A stretch of DNA of 64,000 nt from Drosophila persimilis (lineage: Eukaryota; Arthropoda; Insecta; Diptera; Drosophilidae). The position numbers were made by a program, and so were the translations under genes. Shown here in pieces: positions 1 to 10,989 of the stretch (its first letter is position 1; the number at the start of each line of letters is the position of its first letter). The notes below the pieces were generated by a model that had not been told where the DNA came from, ran no database searches, and saw only the letters and a list, made by a program, of their open reading frames with translations. The stretch is from NCBI RefSeq assembly GCF_003286085.1, contig NW_020825289.1:15562001-15626000 (forward strand), read 5' to 3'.

Positions 1-3000
1 AGAAGGAGCTGGAGAAATTTCTGGGCGTGACCCGCAAGTTCCATCAGGCCAGCATTGTGCATGGTACGCAATATAAGACCAGACTGAACCTTGAACCCAC
101 TTTTAATCTGTTGCCTTCCCCTGTTTGTCAGGCATTCACGTGTTGCGCATCGTGAAGTACGACCGCCAGACGCTGGCCATGAGGCGCGTGCAATCCGAGA
201 CGGTGGACACGGACCCCATTGTTTGGACAAATCAGCGCTTCATACGCTGGGTTCGATCCATCGACCTGGGCGAGTACGCCGATAACCTGAAGGGTGAGTG
301 TATTGATTGCCTGTCGATTGTTATGCCATTCATTTAACCAATTATGGCTCCATCCCCCGGCAGATAGCGGCGTTCATGGCGGACTCGTCGTGCTGGAGCC
401 ATCCTTCTCGGGCGATACTATGGCCACGGCTCTGGGCATTCCCCCATCCAAGAACATAATACGACGACATCTGAACACGGAATTCGATGCCCTCATTTTG
501 CCAGCAAGGTGAGTTCGGACCGCCCCCCATTCAGTCATTTAAAATGTGTGTGTTTGTGTGTGTGTGCGATGTGTATCTGTGTGCGCGTGTGGGTCCTTTG
601 TGTAATCCTTCGGTCTTGACAAGTGAAAGTGATCCATCCATAAGTAGTAGCGTTATACTTACAGCAATTTGATTAGAGTATTCTCTGCTTTGATTGAGTT
701 TTGTTTTGTGCCGTTTTATATTACCAAAACCAACCCCCACCCCCACCCACACCCCCGCTCACTCTAATATAAGAGAGTTTGCATAACCTTCCAGCTAAAG
801 TTCCAGTTTTTGTTATGGTTTATTTCGTTCCGTGAGTTTGTGTGTTTTGTTACGCAATCATTTTTGCACTTTACTTATCATAAATATCTTGCCATATCAT
901 ATCATATCATATCATACCATATCATACCATATCAGTAATATGTAAAGCGCCATACCACGAAATCTGTGTTTTCTTTGATGAGCCTAAGTCATCATCAATA
1001 TCATTATCATTATCATTATCAAACATATTCACTCACATTCACTCATTTCCATCTGGCTATTCCGTTAAATGCTTCGATAATCGGTTTATAGCTGCTTCTT
1101 ATGTGCTAATCATCCACGTCCATGTTCTTCCACATCTTCTGAAGAAATATCGATGTCTTCCACATCTCATGCGATTTCTCATATCTGTCATATCTATCTG
1201 TCTCTCGTGCATAATTATCTTATAGTCCATAGTCTGTATCTGAAAAATAGTTGTACTTTGTTTCATTGTTGATCATGTAAACGTGTCTTAGACAACCAAT
1301 TTTTAAAACAAAGAAAAAAATATATTGTATGTCCCAACAAGCGAATCGCACTAATGGCGGCCCTTCTGTGGCCATAATTCTCTCTCTTTTCTTTTCCCAT
1401 CAATATGTCGTTCAACGTATATACATATATGTACATATGTATGTATACGCATTTCTTATATCCGCAATGCAGATACTTAATTTACTGTCAAATGGAAGAG
1501 TTTCAAATGGAAAGCTCCCGTCAATTGGCCAAATTGCAGGGCCATTAAAACCCCACGCGAAACAACAGAATGATACAAAATTATTACATAAAAAATCAAA
1601 TGGGATTCAAAATTGAACTGTTTAGCCAAGCTGATGATGGTGGTTATAATGATAATAGCTATAGGGAGAGAACAATAATTGGAGCACAGCGCTAACCATA
1701 TCGTCATTACGTATAGATAGTTGATAGACTCACAGATGGAAGAGATATTCACACTCCGATTAGTACTACATATTAGTATCCGTATCCGTATCGTATAGTA
1801 TTCATAGTTTAGTAAGTGCTTCGCTTTGCGCACATTCGATATTGGATATTAACACTTACAGTACTCCCACGGAGGAGGAGCTTAAGGATGCATTTGTTTA
1901 GGATTATTTGCCAAGTCGACTCAAGCATTTAATGTCCACGATACAAGTAGTAGAAATACATACTTCACATATAGTAGGTAGGGTTAAGGCTTTGCTTCAG
2001 TGTTCAGCATAATTAAGGATTTAAGGACACACTCATTTCGACACGATCTACCCTTTCACCTTCGCCACTAGCCTGGACAGAGTTGTTGTCCACTGTGATA
2101 CAGCATCGAAGATGTTGGTCAACGCACAAATTTGTACTTTCGAGACCAAACCACATACATACACATATACATTAAACACATACACATACAAGAATTTCGT
2201 GGCTAAAACTGTAGTAGTCAAACTGTGTTGGTGTGTTGCATATTTTGGTGCGTTTTAGCGAGTTTGTACTGCGGTACTGCAAAAAATATCAGAGCTCAGA
2301 GAATAGATTATTTGGTTGGATCGCAGCGACCGCAGTCCGAGTCTCAAATAAGTTAATTTTATTTAAGAAGTCTTCATTTCGGTTGCGCTATTTCGAAGTA
2401 CATACATACAATGTCAATTGTAAGTAAAAATTGCTTACTAAGTAGCTCTCTCTCTCACACACACATACCCAATCCAACACCCACACACATACGGAAACGG
2501 CAACATACTCAAAACAGCAAACTCGAAACCAATCTTATGTATGTGTTATCAATGTTTTACGTAGCTTGAACTAGTCTAATCGTTGTCATCTTAATACAAG
2601 TACTACATACTACTACTCGTACAATACATACTCCACTCCACTCCACTCCACTCAAAGTGCGATTGGAACTAAGTAAGGCTTTAAAAGACAAACAAAAACC
2701 CACTCAACATCGTAACTTGGCTGCTGTCTTGGTTTGACTGGTTTGGTGTCTCTCTTGATTTCTGTTTGCCATTTTGCCATTTGGACTTTCTTTTCGGGGG
2801 CTCTTTCTGTCACCAATAGATCTTTCTCTATTGTTTGTTGTTTCCTGTTATTTGCGCTATAAGAAGTTATTTCTGCTGAAAAATTTAAACGAAATACGAA
2901 TACAGCAACAAACAAATACATCTATGTATCTCTCAATATTGATTAACCGATTCTTGTCTTTGTACCGTTTCTTTTTTCATCTTTCCTATACTTTTATCCA

Positions 3001-4775
3001 TCTCCTGCTTTTCCTCCGTAACTTTCCAACTTCCATTTCGCAACTGTAATCGAATCAACGGCTTGTTGTTGTTGATGTCTCTGCTTGATTGTATAACACA
3101 ATTACTACCACAATAACACGACAACAACAACAACTACATACTACATACTACAACCAACCAACCACCTCTCTCTCTCTCTATATGCGTGTGTGTGTGTGCC
3201 TGCCTGCCTGCCCGCCTGCCTCTGTATCTCTATTTCACTGTATCTGTGTATCTCCGTATCTGTATCTGTGCCTGCCCGCCCGCCCGTACTCTCCTGCGTT
3301 CCGTTCTCTGCTGTCTGTGTACTATCTCCATTGTGCCGCCTGCCTGCCTATAACGAAAACATTGCACAAATCCAATCAACACCCACACATATCCAAACAC
3401 CCACACACACATATACATGCATATATACGAACCTATGCAAAAATCGGATATCGACATTGCCATGTTTGTTGTGTAGAGCGACTCTGGGTCAAGGCATCCG
3501 TTCAGGTTGCGGCGTAGTGCCCCTGACTGGACCCGGCGGACTGCAGCACTATGCCACAACAGACCGCCGCTCGAGCGGCAGCCTCAGGGTAAGTCCTCCA
3601 CATAAGTCACTCTACTAGTATAAGCTTAGCCATAACTGATATTCTATTGACATCTATCCCGTATTGAAGCCTGACTTGACGTGAAGCTTTTGTTGTCTCT
3701 CTGTGTCTACTACTAGTCTCCTATAATATTCCACCCACTAGAGGTGCCACTCAGATCTTTCACACCACAATACGTATATACTCCATATCAATGATTGTTT
3801 TCTTACATATAGTATGTACATACATACGTGTACGTAGTCCCAGCTAACACCCGACGACAGATAAGTATGACCTAAGTTAAGGATATCCCTCTTATCGATT
3901 ACTCCCATGATATAAGCATGTTCATGTTGTTTCAAATAATTCAGCTAACCATCAAGACAATCTACAGACACAACAATAAATACACTTCAATAATATCGGA
4001 TACAATTTCAGCATACATTTGTAAATTCGAACAAAACAATTCAAAATTTAGACATCCTGCAACAACAAAAGTTTCACGACATTTCCAAATGATTCTGTAA
4101 TATTTTTCTCTTCAATCAATTTGAATATCCAGACGGGAGAAGTATATATTCGTACTGTACCTTATTAATCTGAACCCAAAATTTGTCTCTCTTTCATTTC
4201 TGATTACCCACAGATTTCGGCATGGAAAGGATCTCAGGTGAGCTCTGATCACACACCTTTATCTTACAATATTCTAATCTTTGCTACTTCTCTTGCAGAG
4301 CTCTCTTTCCAAAGCCTTTCGGTTCAATACTAAACCCCATCGCGCCGGCGATCGCAGCTCCTTCGGCAACTCCACCTCCCCAACGCCTTCGTACAGCAGC
4401 AGCGAGGGCGGTGGAGGAATATACGCTACCATAGGCTCGCTCCATCATCAGCAACAGCATCATCATCAGCAGCAGCAGCAGCAACAGCAGCACTATCATC
4501 ACTTTCTGCCGCCTCCAACCACAGCTCCACCGCCGATTCCCATGGCAGGTGGCAGCAGCAGTAACTACAGTCATGGTCCGCCGCCGGGCCACCGCGTGAG
4601 TGCGCCGCCCACTGGCAGCGTGCTGGATGGGAGCGGAGTGGATGCACAGCTACTCTACGAGCAGAGTCGACGACGCGTGAAAAGCATCAGTGACATCGGA
4701 GCGTCGACCAGTGCGGGCAGTGTGGGAGCGTGTAGTCTGGGCGGCATATCAGGTTCCTCGGAGTCGCCCGAATGA
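1..4775 (+). CDS. Liprin-gamma: Liprin-beta/gamma family SAM scaffold, 3' exons (5' end outside window)
   Basis: Partial gene. Coding exons read as 1-63, 132-293, 364-508, 3477-3588, 4214-4237 and 4299-4775, with GT-AG junctions and consistent phases. The first exons give the end of one SAM domain (KFHQASIVHG, HVLRIVKYDR) and a further SAM domain (IVWTNQRFIRWVRSIDLGEYADNL, then SGVHGGLVVLEP and GIPPSKNIIRRHL). This is the liprin-beta SAM2-SAM3 pattern rather than liprin-alpha. The C-terminal ~200 residues are disordered, rich in Ser, Gly, His and Gln, and end SSESPE. Liprins are cytoplasmic coiled-coil/SAM scaffolds that organise presynaptic active zones with LAR-type phosphatases; fly liprin-beta and -gamma act at the neuromuscular junction. 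The coiled-coil half lies off the left edge. The choice of gamma over beta rests on remembered synteny with wdp and CG5819. Family call firm, paralogue call moderate. Confidence 0.85.
893..934. repeat. CATAT pentanucleotide microsatellite, imperfect
   Basis: About eight copies of CATAT with two CATAC interruptions, inside the large liprin intron. Confidence 0.85.
2631..2653. repeat. CTCCA pentanucleotide tract
   Basis: Four and a half copies of CTCCA in the liprin intron. A similar short tract occurs near 16286-16301. Confidence 0.8.
4214..4237 (+). other. Liprin-gamma: 24-nt microexon of the liprin gene
   Basis: Eight codons (ISAWKGSQ) lie between an acceptor ending ACCCACAG and a donor CAG|GTGAGC. 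Both flanking introns are phase 0, so skipping would keep the frame and join GSLR directly to SSLSKAF. It could be constitutive or a cassette exon; the sequence alone does not decide. Confidence 0.75.
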
Positions 4776-5758
4776 GAATGGGAGCCGTATCAGAGCTAGC
4801 TAGACAGCAACAACCAAAGATACTCAGCTGTATTCCCATTCCCTTAATAGTCCCTTCTTACCTGTTCATCCCCAATTTATGTAGTGTCCCTTTCCTTTCT
4901 GGATTCGAGCTTAGATTCCAAAGAAAACCAAAAACGCGAATTCTATTGTATTAAAGTCAAGTGTCAGACCCACCTTAAGGATACAAGCATACAAGAATCA
5001 ACAATTAAAGATACATATATACCTATGTCAAGATACAAATAAACGAGTAAGCATTTGATCAAATCAGCTAGAGCTACGAACTAAGAGTATATGCTAAATA
5101 TGATTCCATATACATACATATACTCACTAGAGATAATGTAGGCTAAGATCAATCCCTCTCGAAAGCGAATCCACGCCAACACGCCCCACTAAACAACCCA
5201 AATAAACTTGGATAGTTTAATTATAATTATTCGTGTATAACTCTAATCTAATGGTAATTGTAACTGTAAAGCTAGCTTTAAATTGATCTACAAATGTAAT
5301 CCTGCGCTGGAGCACTGCCACACCTTCAACTTGCGGAGTGTTCTGGCGACTGGAAATGAGCAGCCACAGAAGCGGACTCGTATTTGATGCATGCGATGGA
5401 TGTAATTACAATTTAGATAAATTGAAATTATTTTGTAACCGAACCTATCGTAGCTAAGCAAATGAAAATGGAAACTATTGAAATAAATTTGATAAACTGC
5501 AAAATAGAAAACTGATACTGAGGAATAAGTATCCTTTAATATTGCATGATAATGATCAAAAACAAGTAAAGTACAGAAACAAAATCAAATGCAATGCAAA
5601 CGCACTCCACTCCCCATACCCTCGCACCACCAAAGAAAGTAATGTCAGCCTGCTACACAGCCCAAGCTATCAGATATCGAAATATCCCAGAAAGAGAACG
5701 GTATTAATAAGCAGACCAATTTAACTCTAGTACTATGACAAAGAAACTATCGAATAAA
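4776..5758 (+). terminator. Liprin 3' UTR with several poly(A) signals
   Basis: AT-rich sequence after the liprin stop codon. AATAAA hexamers lie at 5038-5043, 5201-5206, 5482-5487 and 5753-5758, so alternative polyadenylation is possible. The last is about 60 bp from the AATAAA of the convergent small-peptide gene on the other strand (5818-5823), which suggests tail-to-tail gene ends here. Confidence 0.55.
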
Positions 5759-5817
5759 CCAATGATCAAAACTCTGTTGTAAATGGATCTGTTTTTTTTT
5801 CGACTTGCATTGCATTC

Positions 5818-5823
5818 TTTATT
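5818..5823 (-). terminator. Poly(A) signal AATAAA for the small-peptide gene
   Basis: TTTATT on the plus strand, 175 nt beyond the stop codon of the 52-residue peptide gene. Confidence 0.5.
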
Positions 5824-5997
5824 GTGTAGAGGAAGTCCGGCACGCTACACGAGCAGAACCTCAACAAATTGCATTTGCTCAACTCCAAAACATTTGACCT
5901 TCACCAAAAGTTGATGTGCTCTCTGTATCTTCTGTATTTCGGTGCATCTCCTGGTATGGTAATGGGAATCCTTCCGAAGCTCCTCCTGATCGGGTTG

Positions 5998-6156
5998 CTA
6001 GCGTCGATCGTTGTCGTTATCGTTTCGCGGTCGTCGTGTGGTATGCGGACGACCCTTTGGCTCGGGAGCTGGAACTGGCTCCGCGGCAGTCAGCGTGCCC
6101 AGGCTCCCAATCAAAGCCAAGACGCCAAACACAAGGAACAAACTAAACCACTTCAT
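5998..6156 (-). CDS. Short secreted peptide, 52 residues, unrecognised
   Basis: Single-exon frame on the minus strand with ATG at 6156 and TAG at 5998. The protein starts MKWFSLFLVFGVLALIGSLG, a textbook signal peptide, with a likely cleavage near LTAA|EPVP. It continues with a short Pro-rich stretch (EPVPAPEPKGRP) and an Arg/Asn/Asp tail (TTRRPR, then NDNDNDRR). The mature peptide would be about 28 residues and basic. Gene structure supports it: a CATAAAA box (6222-6228) lies about 27 nt upstream of an initiator-like ACAGTTA (A at 6201), the 5' UTR is about 45 nt, and AATAAA sits at 5818-5823. I do not recognise the family. Size and composition resemble small fly secreted or immune-inducible peptides, but function is not shown. 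It is too short for a 60-residue ORF cut-off. Confidence 0.65.
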   Translation of the reverse strand: MKWFSLFLVFGVLALIGSLGTLTAAEPVPAPEPKGRPHTTRRPRNDNDNDRR

Positions 6157-6194
6157 CTTGACTATGCTCTATCCTCCACTCTTAGTTGCAAACT

Positions 6195-6230
6195 GCTAAC
6201 TGTCCGGCTGTGGATCAGGCGTTTTATGGA
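6195..6230 (-). promoter_or_regulatory. Candidate TATA/Inr core promoter of the 52-residue peptide gene
   Basis: On the minus strand CATAAAA (6222-6228) is followed at the right distance by ACAGTTA with its A at 6201. A GGGATTTCT element (6465-6473), one base off a Rel/kappaB-type site, lies about 260 nt upstream and is only weak evidence of immune control. Confidence 0.4.
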
Positions 6231-6992
6231 ATGGCGGTGATGGCCGCCGAATGTTAATGAAGGGAACAGCCGTCAACATCGTTTACTTTTGCCTGTTGTT
6301 TATGTTCGCAGATCATGCGAGATATCCATCCAAATTGAGTTGTAAATCTAGCGCTGAAAGCGGGCGGACACCCGTTTAGGTAATTGGCTTCACTTACAAC
6401 AGCATCGAACAATTGGCGATGTCACTTTTCCCATTCCAAGCTAATTTCAATCAGATCTCTGTGTGGGATTTCTAGCAATTCAAAAGCTAACTAATTATAG
6501 TGGAAAACAATTTTTTATGATAAAAGGTTGGCGTTTCATAACGTTATCAAATCATGTTTGGTAAGGATCGATACTTCCTTCCAGCTTTTATATACAATAT
6601 GTGATCTTCTAGGGACGAAGTTGTTTACAAATAAAAAAAAAAAATGTGAGTCGATGGCAAACCATTGCCTTGTTTCAGATTGCTACAGTGAGGGGCCATA
6701 GAAGACCAACATAGGTTCGGTATAAATCGATTTGTTGATAAATTAACAAAAAAAAAAAACGCGTAATATTTAACAAATGAATACAATTTACAAATAGTTG
6801 CGCGGTAACGAAAATTTAAACTTCAAAGAACGCGGTATAAAGAACGATGTATACAAAAACCTATAATGGACTGAAATGGACTACAAATGCTCCGGGCATT
6901 TATCGAAAATGCCCCAGCGAAGGTCATTTTTCTGGTAAATGATCTGGTAAGCTTATAAAAAATATCACAATCATCGACATCTGGGATATCTT
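6231..6992. other. Intergenic, small-peptide gene upstream region and 71-residue gene 3' side
   Basis: AT-rich, with poly-A runs near 6636 and 6752. I see no coding sequence and no clear AATAAA for the minus-strand gene that ends at 6993. Confidence 0.5.
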
Positions 6993-7208
6993 TTAAAACA
7001 TCCATTGATCTCCATGGGCTTGCGGACTCAAACTCAACTTTTGTTGGAAAAGTTGGTCCAGCTCGTTCATTTCCCTCTCGCGCCGCAGCTCCTCGGCGAC
7101 TTGCACCCACATGTTCTCAAAACCATTGTCAAAACTCGCCATCGAGACATCGGCTTCAAAGGCGCTGTCGTCCAGAACAAAAGAGTATTCGCGTTGGTAG
7201 TCGCACAT
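6993..7208 (-). CDS. Unrecognised 71-residue acidic protein
   Basis: Frame from ATG 7208 to TAA 6993. The protein begins MCDYQREYSFVLDD, has an acidic/aromatic middle (ADVSMASFDNGFENMW), then a helix-like charged segment (VAEELRREREMNELDQLFQQ), and ends AHGDQWMF. I chose Met at 7208 because its context (AACAAAATG) is good. An acceptor-like TTTGCAG lies 18 nt upstream, which suggests a 5' UTR intron and argues against the in-frame upstream Met at 7265. There is no signal peptide or membrane segment, so it is probably intracellular. It is divergent from T3dh with 257 nt between start codons and two DRE motifs between, a housekeeping-type arrangement. The C-terminal DQWM resembles the end of human APC15 by eye, but the rest does not, so I assign no function. 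Confidence 0.6.
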   Translation of the reverse strand: MCDYQREYSFVLDDSAFEADVSMASFDNGFENMWVQVAEELRREREMNELDQLFQQKLSLSPQAHGDQWMF

Positions 7209-7274
7209 TTTGTTTGGTTTTAAATCTGCAAAAGAAGAAAAAACGGTTAAGTATCGATCGCACAATAATCAAGC

Positions 7275-7299
7275 TATCGATATGCGTCCACTATCGATA
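7275..7299. promoter_or_regulatory. Pair of DRE elements in a divergent promoter
   Basis: Two perfect palindromic TATCGATA octamers (7275-7282 and 7292-7299) plus a partial one at 7252-7258 lie between the start codons of the 71-residue gene (minus) and T3dh (plus). DREs bind DREF, and overlapping CGATA is bound by BEAF-32; both are typical of fly housekeeping and divergent promoters. Confidence 0.75.
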
Positions 7300-7465
7300 G
7301 GCTCTTATCAGGGCTCAGCTGATCGTATTTTTGTAAACATTTTATGGTTCGTTAAAATTCTATTCGATCTGTGATTACTTTTCAGCTGTACCTCTTCCAT
7401 TTTACAATATTCGCGCTGGTCTTCGAAAATTCTGCCAATTCTTAAAATACAGAACTGAGCCTGAG

Positions 7466-9183
7466 ATGTCGCGTAAAAATGTCCTCAACTTGATCAATAC
7501 TATCGTGGCCAATTCGTAAGCTGAATAGTATCCTTGACTAATTGCTGAAATAAAACCTTTATTCCGCATAAGCTGCAAGTGCCCCGCCCACTCACATAAC
7601 TATGGATCAGCAGCGCCCACTGGGGTCCAGACGGGACAGAAGGAATACGCCTTCGAGGCAAGTCTCCGCTTTGGACTTTGGCCTTTACGCAGATAGGAGA
7701 TAAGCTCTCGTTCTGCCTATAGTTTATAGATGTATCAGCCGACAGCCAAAGTCCAAGGAAAATAATAATTATAATAATAATAATCGTCTATGTTTGGTAG
7801 ATGTCTGCCTCGACGGTGCGCTTTGGACCCGGTGTGAGTGTTGAGGTTGGTGCAGATTTGCGAAATTTGGGGGCCAAGAAGGTCTGTCTGGTCACGGATA
7901 GGAATGTGGCGAAGCTGCCTTCAGTCAAGGTGGCCTTGGACTCCCTCGCCCGTCATGGCATTAACTACGAGGTGTACGACGAGACTCGCGTGGAACCAAC
8001 CGATGCCAGCCTGTGGCATGCCGCGGATTATGCGCGACAGAACGAGTTCGATGCATTTCTGGCCATTGGCGGCGGCTCCGTCATGGACACGGCCAAGGCA
8101 GCCAATCTGTTCAGCAGTGATCGGGAAGCAGAGTTTCTGGACTATGTCAATTGTCCGATTGGCAAGGGAAAGGAGGTGATGTCTGATAGGTTGAATGACG
8201 TATTGAATATTGAATGTCTAAGATCCCTGTTTCCCCTTTAGATATCGGTGAAGTTGAAGCCTTTGATTGCCATGCCTACAACCTCGGGTACTGGTTCCGA
8301 AACCACTGGAGTGGCCATCTTCGACTATAAGCGGTTGCATGCCAAGACTGGAATCTCCAGCAAATACCTCAAGCCGACTCTGGGTAACGATTGAACCAAG
8401 TCGCCAATTCTCAAGCTGCTCACGCATTTTGTGCCCTTAGCTATCATCGATCCCCTGCACACCCTGTCGCAGCCCGAGCGGGTAATGGCGTTTGCCGGCT
8501 TCGATGTATTCTGCCATGCCTTGGAGAGCTTCACCGCAGTGGATTATCGCGAGCGGGGACCAGCGCCGAGCGATCCCAGTCTGCGACCTACCTATCAGGG
8601 GAGGAATCCCATCTCTGACGTTTGGGCACGGTTTGCCCTCGAGACGATACGCAAGAACTTCATAAATGCCATATACGAGCCGGGGAATTTGGAGGCTCGC
8701 TCCCAGATGCACCTGGCATCGACAATGGCCGGCGTGGGCTTTGGGAACGCTGGAGTGCATCTCTGTCACGGACTCTCCTACCCCATTTCGGGCAATGTCA
8801 GGAACTACAAGCCCGCCGGCTACACGGCCGATCATGCCCTCATACCGCACGGGCTCTCCGTTGTGATAAGTGCCCCGGCTGTCTTTGAGTTCACTGCGCC
8901 CGCTTGCCCTGATCGCCATCTGGAGGCTGCAAAACTTCTTGGCGCCAAAGTAGACGGCGTTAGGGCCTCAGATGCCGGTCGCCTCTTGGCGGACACTGTA
9001 CGAGGCTTCATGCAACGCGCTGGTATTGAAAATGGCCTCCGCGAACTCGGGTTCTCTAGCAGCGATGTGCCAAATCTGGTTGATGGAACACTGCCCCAGG
9101 AACGGATCACTAAACTAGCACCTCGGGCACAGACCCAGGAGAACTTGGCCCAACTCTTTGAGAATTCCATGGTGGCTTATTAA
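7466..9183 (+). CDS. T3dh: Hydroxyacid-oxoacid transhydrogenase (type III Fe-dependent alcohol dehydrogenase)
   Basis: Five exons: 7466-7515, 7573-7657, 7801-8175, 8242-8383 and 8441-9183, giving 464 residues, close to human ADHFE1. The N-terminus ([17 protein letters not shown], then [11 protein letters not shown]) matches the mitochondrial leader region of ADHFE1, and EYAFE joins [11 protein letters not shown] across intron 2. The nucleotide-binding motif is [11 protein letters not shown]. Metal-ligand positions are Asp and His in FDVFCHALE, His in [11 protein letters not shown], and His in PHGLSVV. The family uses 4-hydroxybutyrate as hydride donor and 2-oxoglutarate as acceptor in mitochondria. 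Starting at Met 7801 would lose the conserved leader. Intron 2 has a GC donor. The DRE-containing promoter is shared with the divergent 71-residue gene. Confidence 0.93.
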
Positions 9184-10027
9184 TTATTCAATTAATTACT
9201 TACCCACGCTTAACCTGTTCGCTTCAAAAACTTGAAAAAAAGTGTTGTAAAAGTGGCATCGATGTTTGGATGTACATTGCAGACATCGATGTTTTTTGTA
9301 AAACATTACATGTAATCTTTAGATTACATTAGAAGCTTTTGACCAAATTTGAGGTTGGGTTAAGTCAAATTATTATTGCCCTGGTAAAGGTGTCAAATTT
9401 ATGTTACTGCATTAATAATTCATCTATTTTGTTCCTTTTGCAATTAAGATCTGTTTCTGGATCTGGAAGAAGTTAAAGAATGATTAAGGGATATCCTCTA
9501 CCGTATTCAGCTTCTGTTAATCCTTCTTACCCAGTTCATTTAATGCGTGATCGGGGTCTTAATCCACGGCACGGTCTCCAGAAGCAAAGGTTCAGGGTCG
9601 CCTGGTCCGAAAAGGGGGGAAAGAATCTGTTCTGTTCTAATTCCTGCTTCTTGTTTGCTTCTGTTTGGCTGCTCCTTTCCTTTGGATCATCTTATCTTTT
9701 TGGCCGTTGGTCGTTGTATTCAAATTCAAGTGCGCGCGCTGGGAAATCGCTGAGAAAAAATAGGTATGGACAACAGGCAAAACGGCCCAGAAAATTCAAC
9801 GCATGCAAGGTAAAAACCACCCCATTTGCTCAATATACCTTTTCGTCGCTGGAGAGAGCAGCAGTGAGACCGTCTGACCCTCAGAAATACCGCAAATACC
9901 GCATAGTTTAGGTGACGTTGGCTTTTGAATCTTGATAATTAATTTAAATATTACCACTAACCATACAATACGCCCCACTAAGAGTACTTAGTATCCCATT
10001 AGATTTTGCAAAGAAAAGATATTCAAT
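9184..10027. other. T3dh 3' side and convergent intergenic DNA
   Basis: Follows the T3dh stop codon. It contains two CATCGATG octamers (9257-9264, 9284-9291), each followed by GTTT, and overlapping dyads: ATTACATGTAAT at 9305-9316 and ATGTAATCT/AGATTACAT at 9310-9329. I found no canonical AATAAA for T3dh near its stop and no convincing coding sequence. Confidence 0.5.
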
Positions 10028-10989
10028 TTTATTGAACCGCATGTTATAGTTGATATGGCTATAAAAGATTACGATCGGTTTGGTTAAAATAATTTATTGT
10101 TTTCGGAATTGGTTTCAAAGTCAAAGTAAGTCAACCGATTACTTGATTTGATTGGAAAAAAGATAATAAAAAAGGCTTAACTTAGTTTATGCTTTAATTG
10201 TTTGTTTCTCTCATCTGTTGATCAGATTTCAAATCAGACGTCATTTCATGGAGTTGTCTAACAGTTTTCTACACAGATCCGGTTTTAAACTCCCACTACG
10301 ATCTTCTGGTTTCTCGTTACTATTAATTCTCCCTCCTCCTGACTCGTGTTTAGTTTTGAAACAGTTGGTTTGAATTTTGGCAAAATGGCACTAAATCTTC
10401 AAGATGTTTCCGAAATTCTCTTCTCTTACGTTCGTTCAACGGATACGGTTACAGCAGGGGTTGGGATATGGGGTACGGGCTATAGGGGAGGCTCAATCAG
10501 TGGGAAGTCCGTTGCTCTCGAAACGGCTGCTAATCGAGCTCGGTCTCCGTCCGGGAATGTTGCCCTGTTTCTGCTGTTGTCCCCCACCTGGGAGGCGGTG
10601 GCAACAGGATTAAGTACAACATACATATGCAGCTATTTCATACATTTTAGTGGGTATGGTATGGAATTGTTATTTATCGTATTATTTACTCTTTCTCATT
10701 TTTGGATTGAAGTATTTCTCAGTTTTTGCTTTCAGTGTTTCCTTTCATTTTCGCTAATACTTTTTCTCCTGACGCTGGCGGTGGGTTCCGACAACGGGTT
10801 CTGTGCCTTCGTGTGCGTGCGTGTGTGTGTGTGTTCAATCGTCCATCGGTATCGGTGTGACCATTGTTGTTTGATGCAATTTCCACTTGTTCAACTATCA
10901 ATAATCTTATAAATTAGAAAAACAGCGCAACTCGACTTCGACTTCCGCCAAGTCCTGCCCGGAACTGCGATGACGATGGAGCGAAGGAC
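10028..10989 (-). terminator. 3' UTR of the LRR gene ending at 10990
   Basis: Minus-strand AATAAA signals (plus TTTATT) lie at 10093-10098 and 10028-10033, 0.9-1 kb past the stop. The stretch shows TG-rich sequence near 10814-10834 and no alternative coding frame that survives inspection. Confidence 0.45.

Larger units (their letters stand above)
509..3476 (+). other. Large liprin intron (2968 nt)
   Basis: Phase-2 intron between the last SAM exon and the tail exon. It has donor AAG|GTGAGT at 507-512 and acceptor TTGTTGTGTAG ending at 3476. It holds simple repeats (CATAT tract 893-934, CTCCA tract 2631-2653, CA- and TG-rich stretches) and no open reading frame that looks coding. Confidence 0.7.

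Noticed and set aside
6465..6473. kappaB-like GGGATTTCT upstream of the small peptide gene
   Set aside because: One base off consensus and a single copy; kept only as a remark, not as an immune-response claim.
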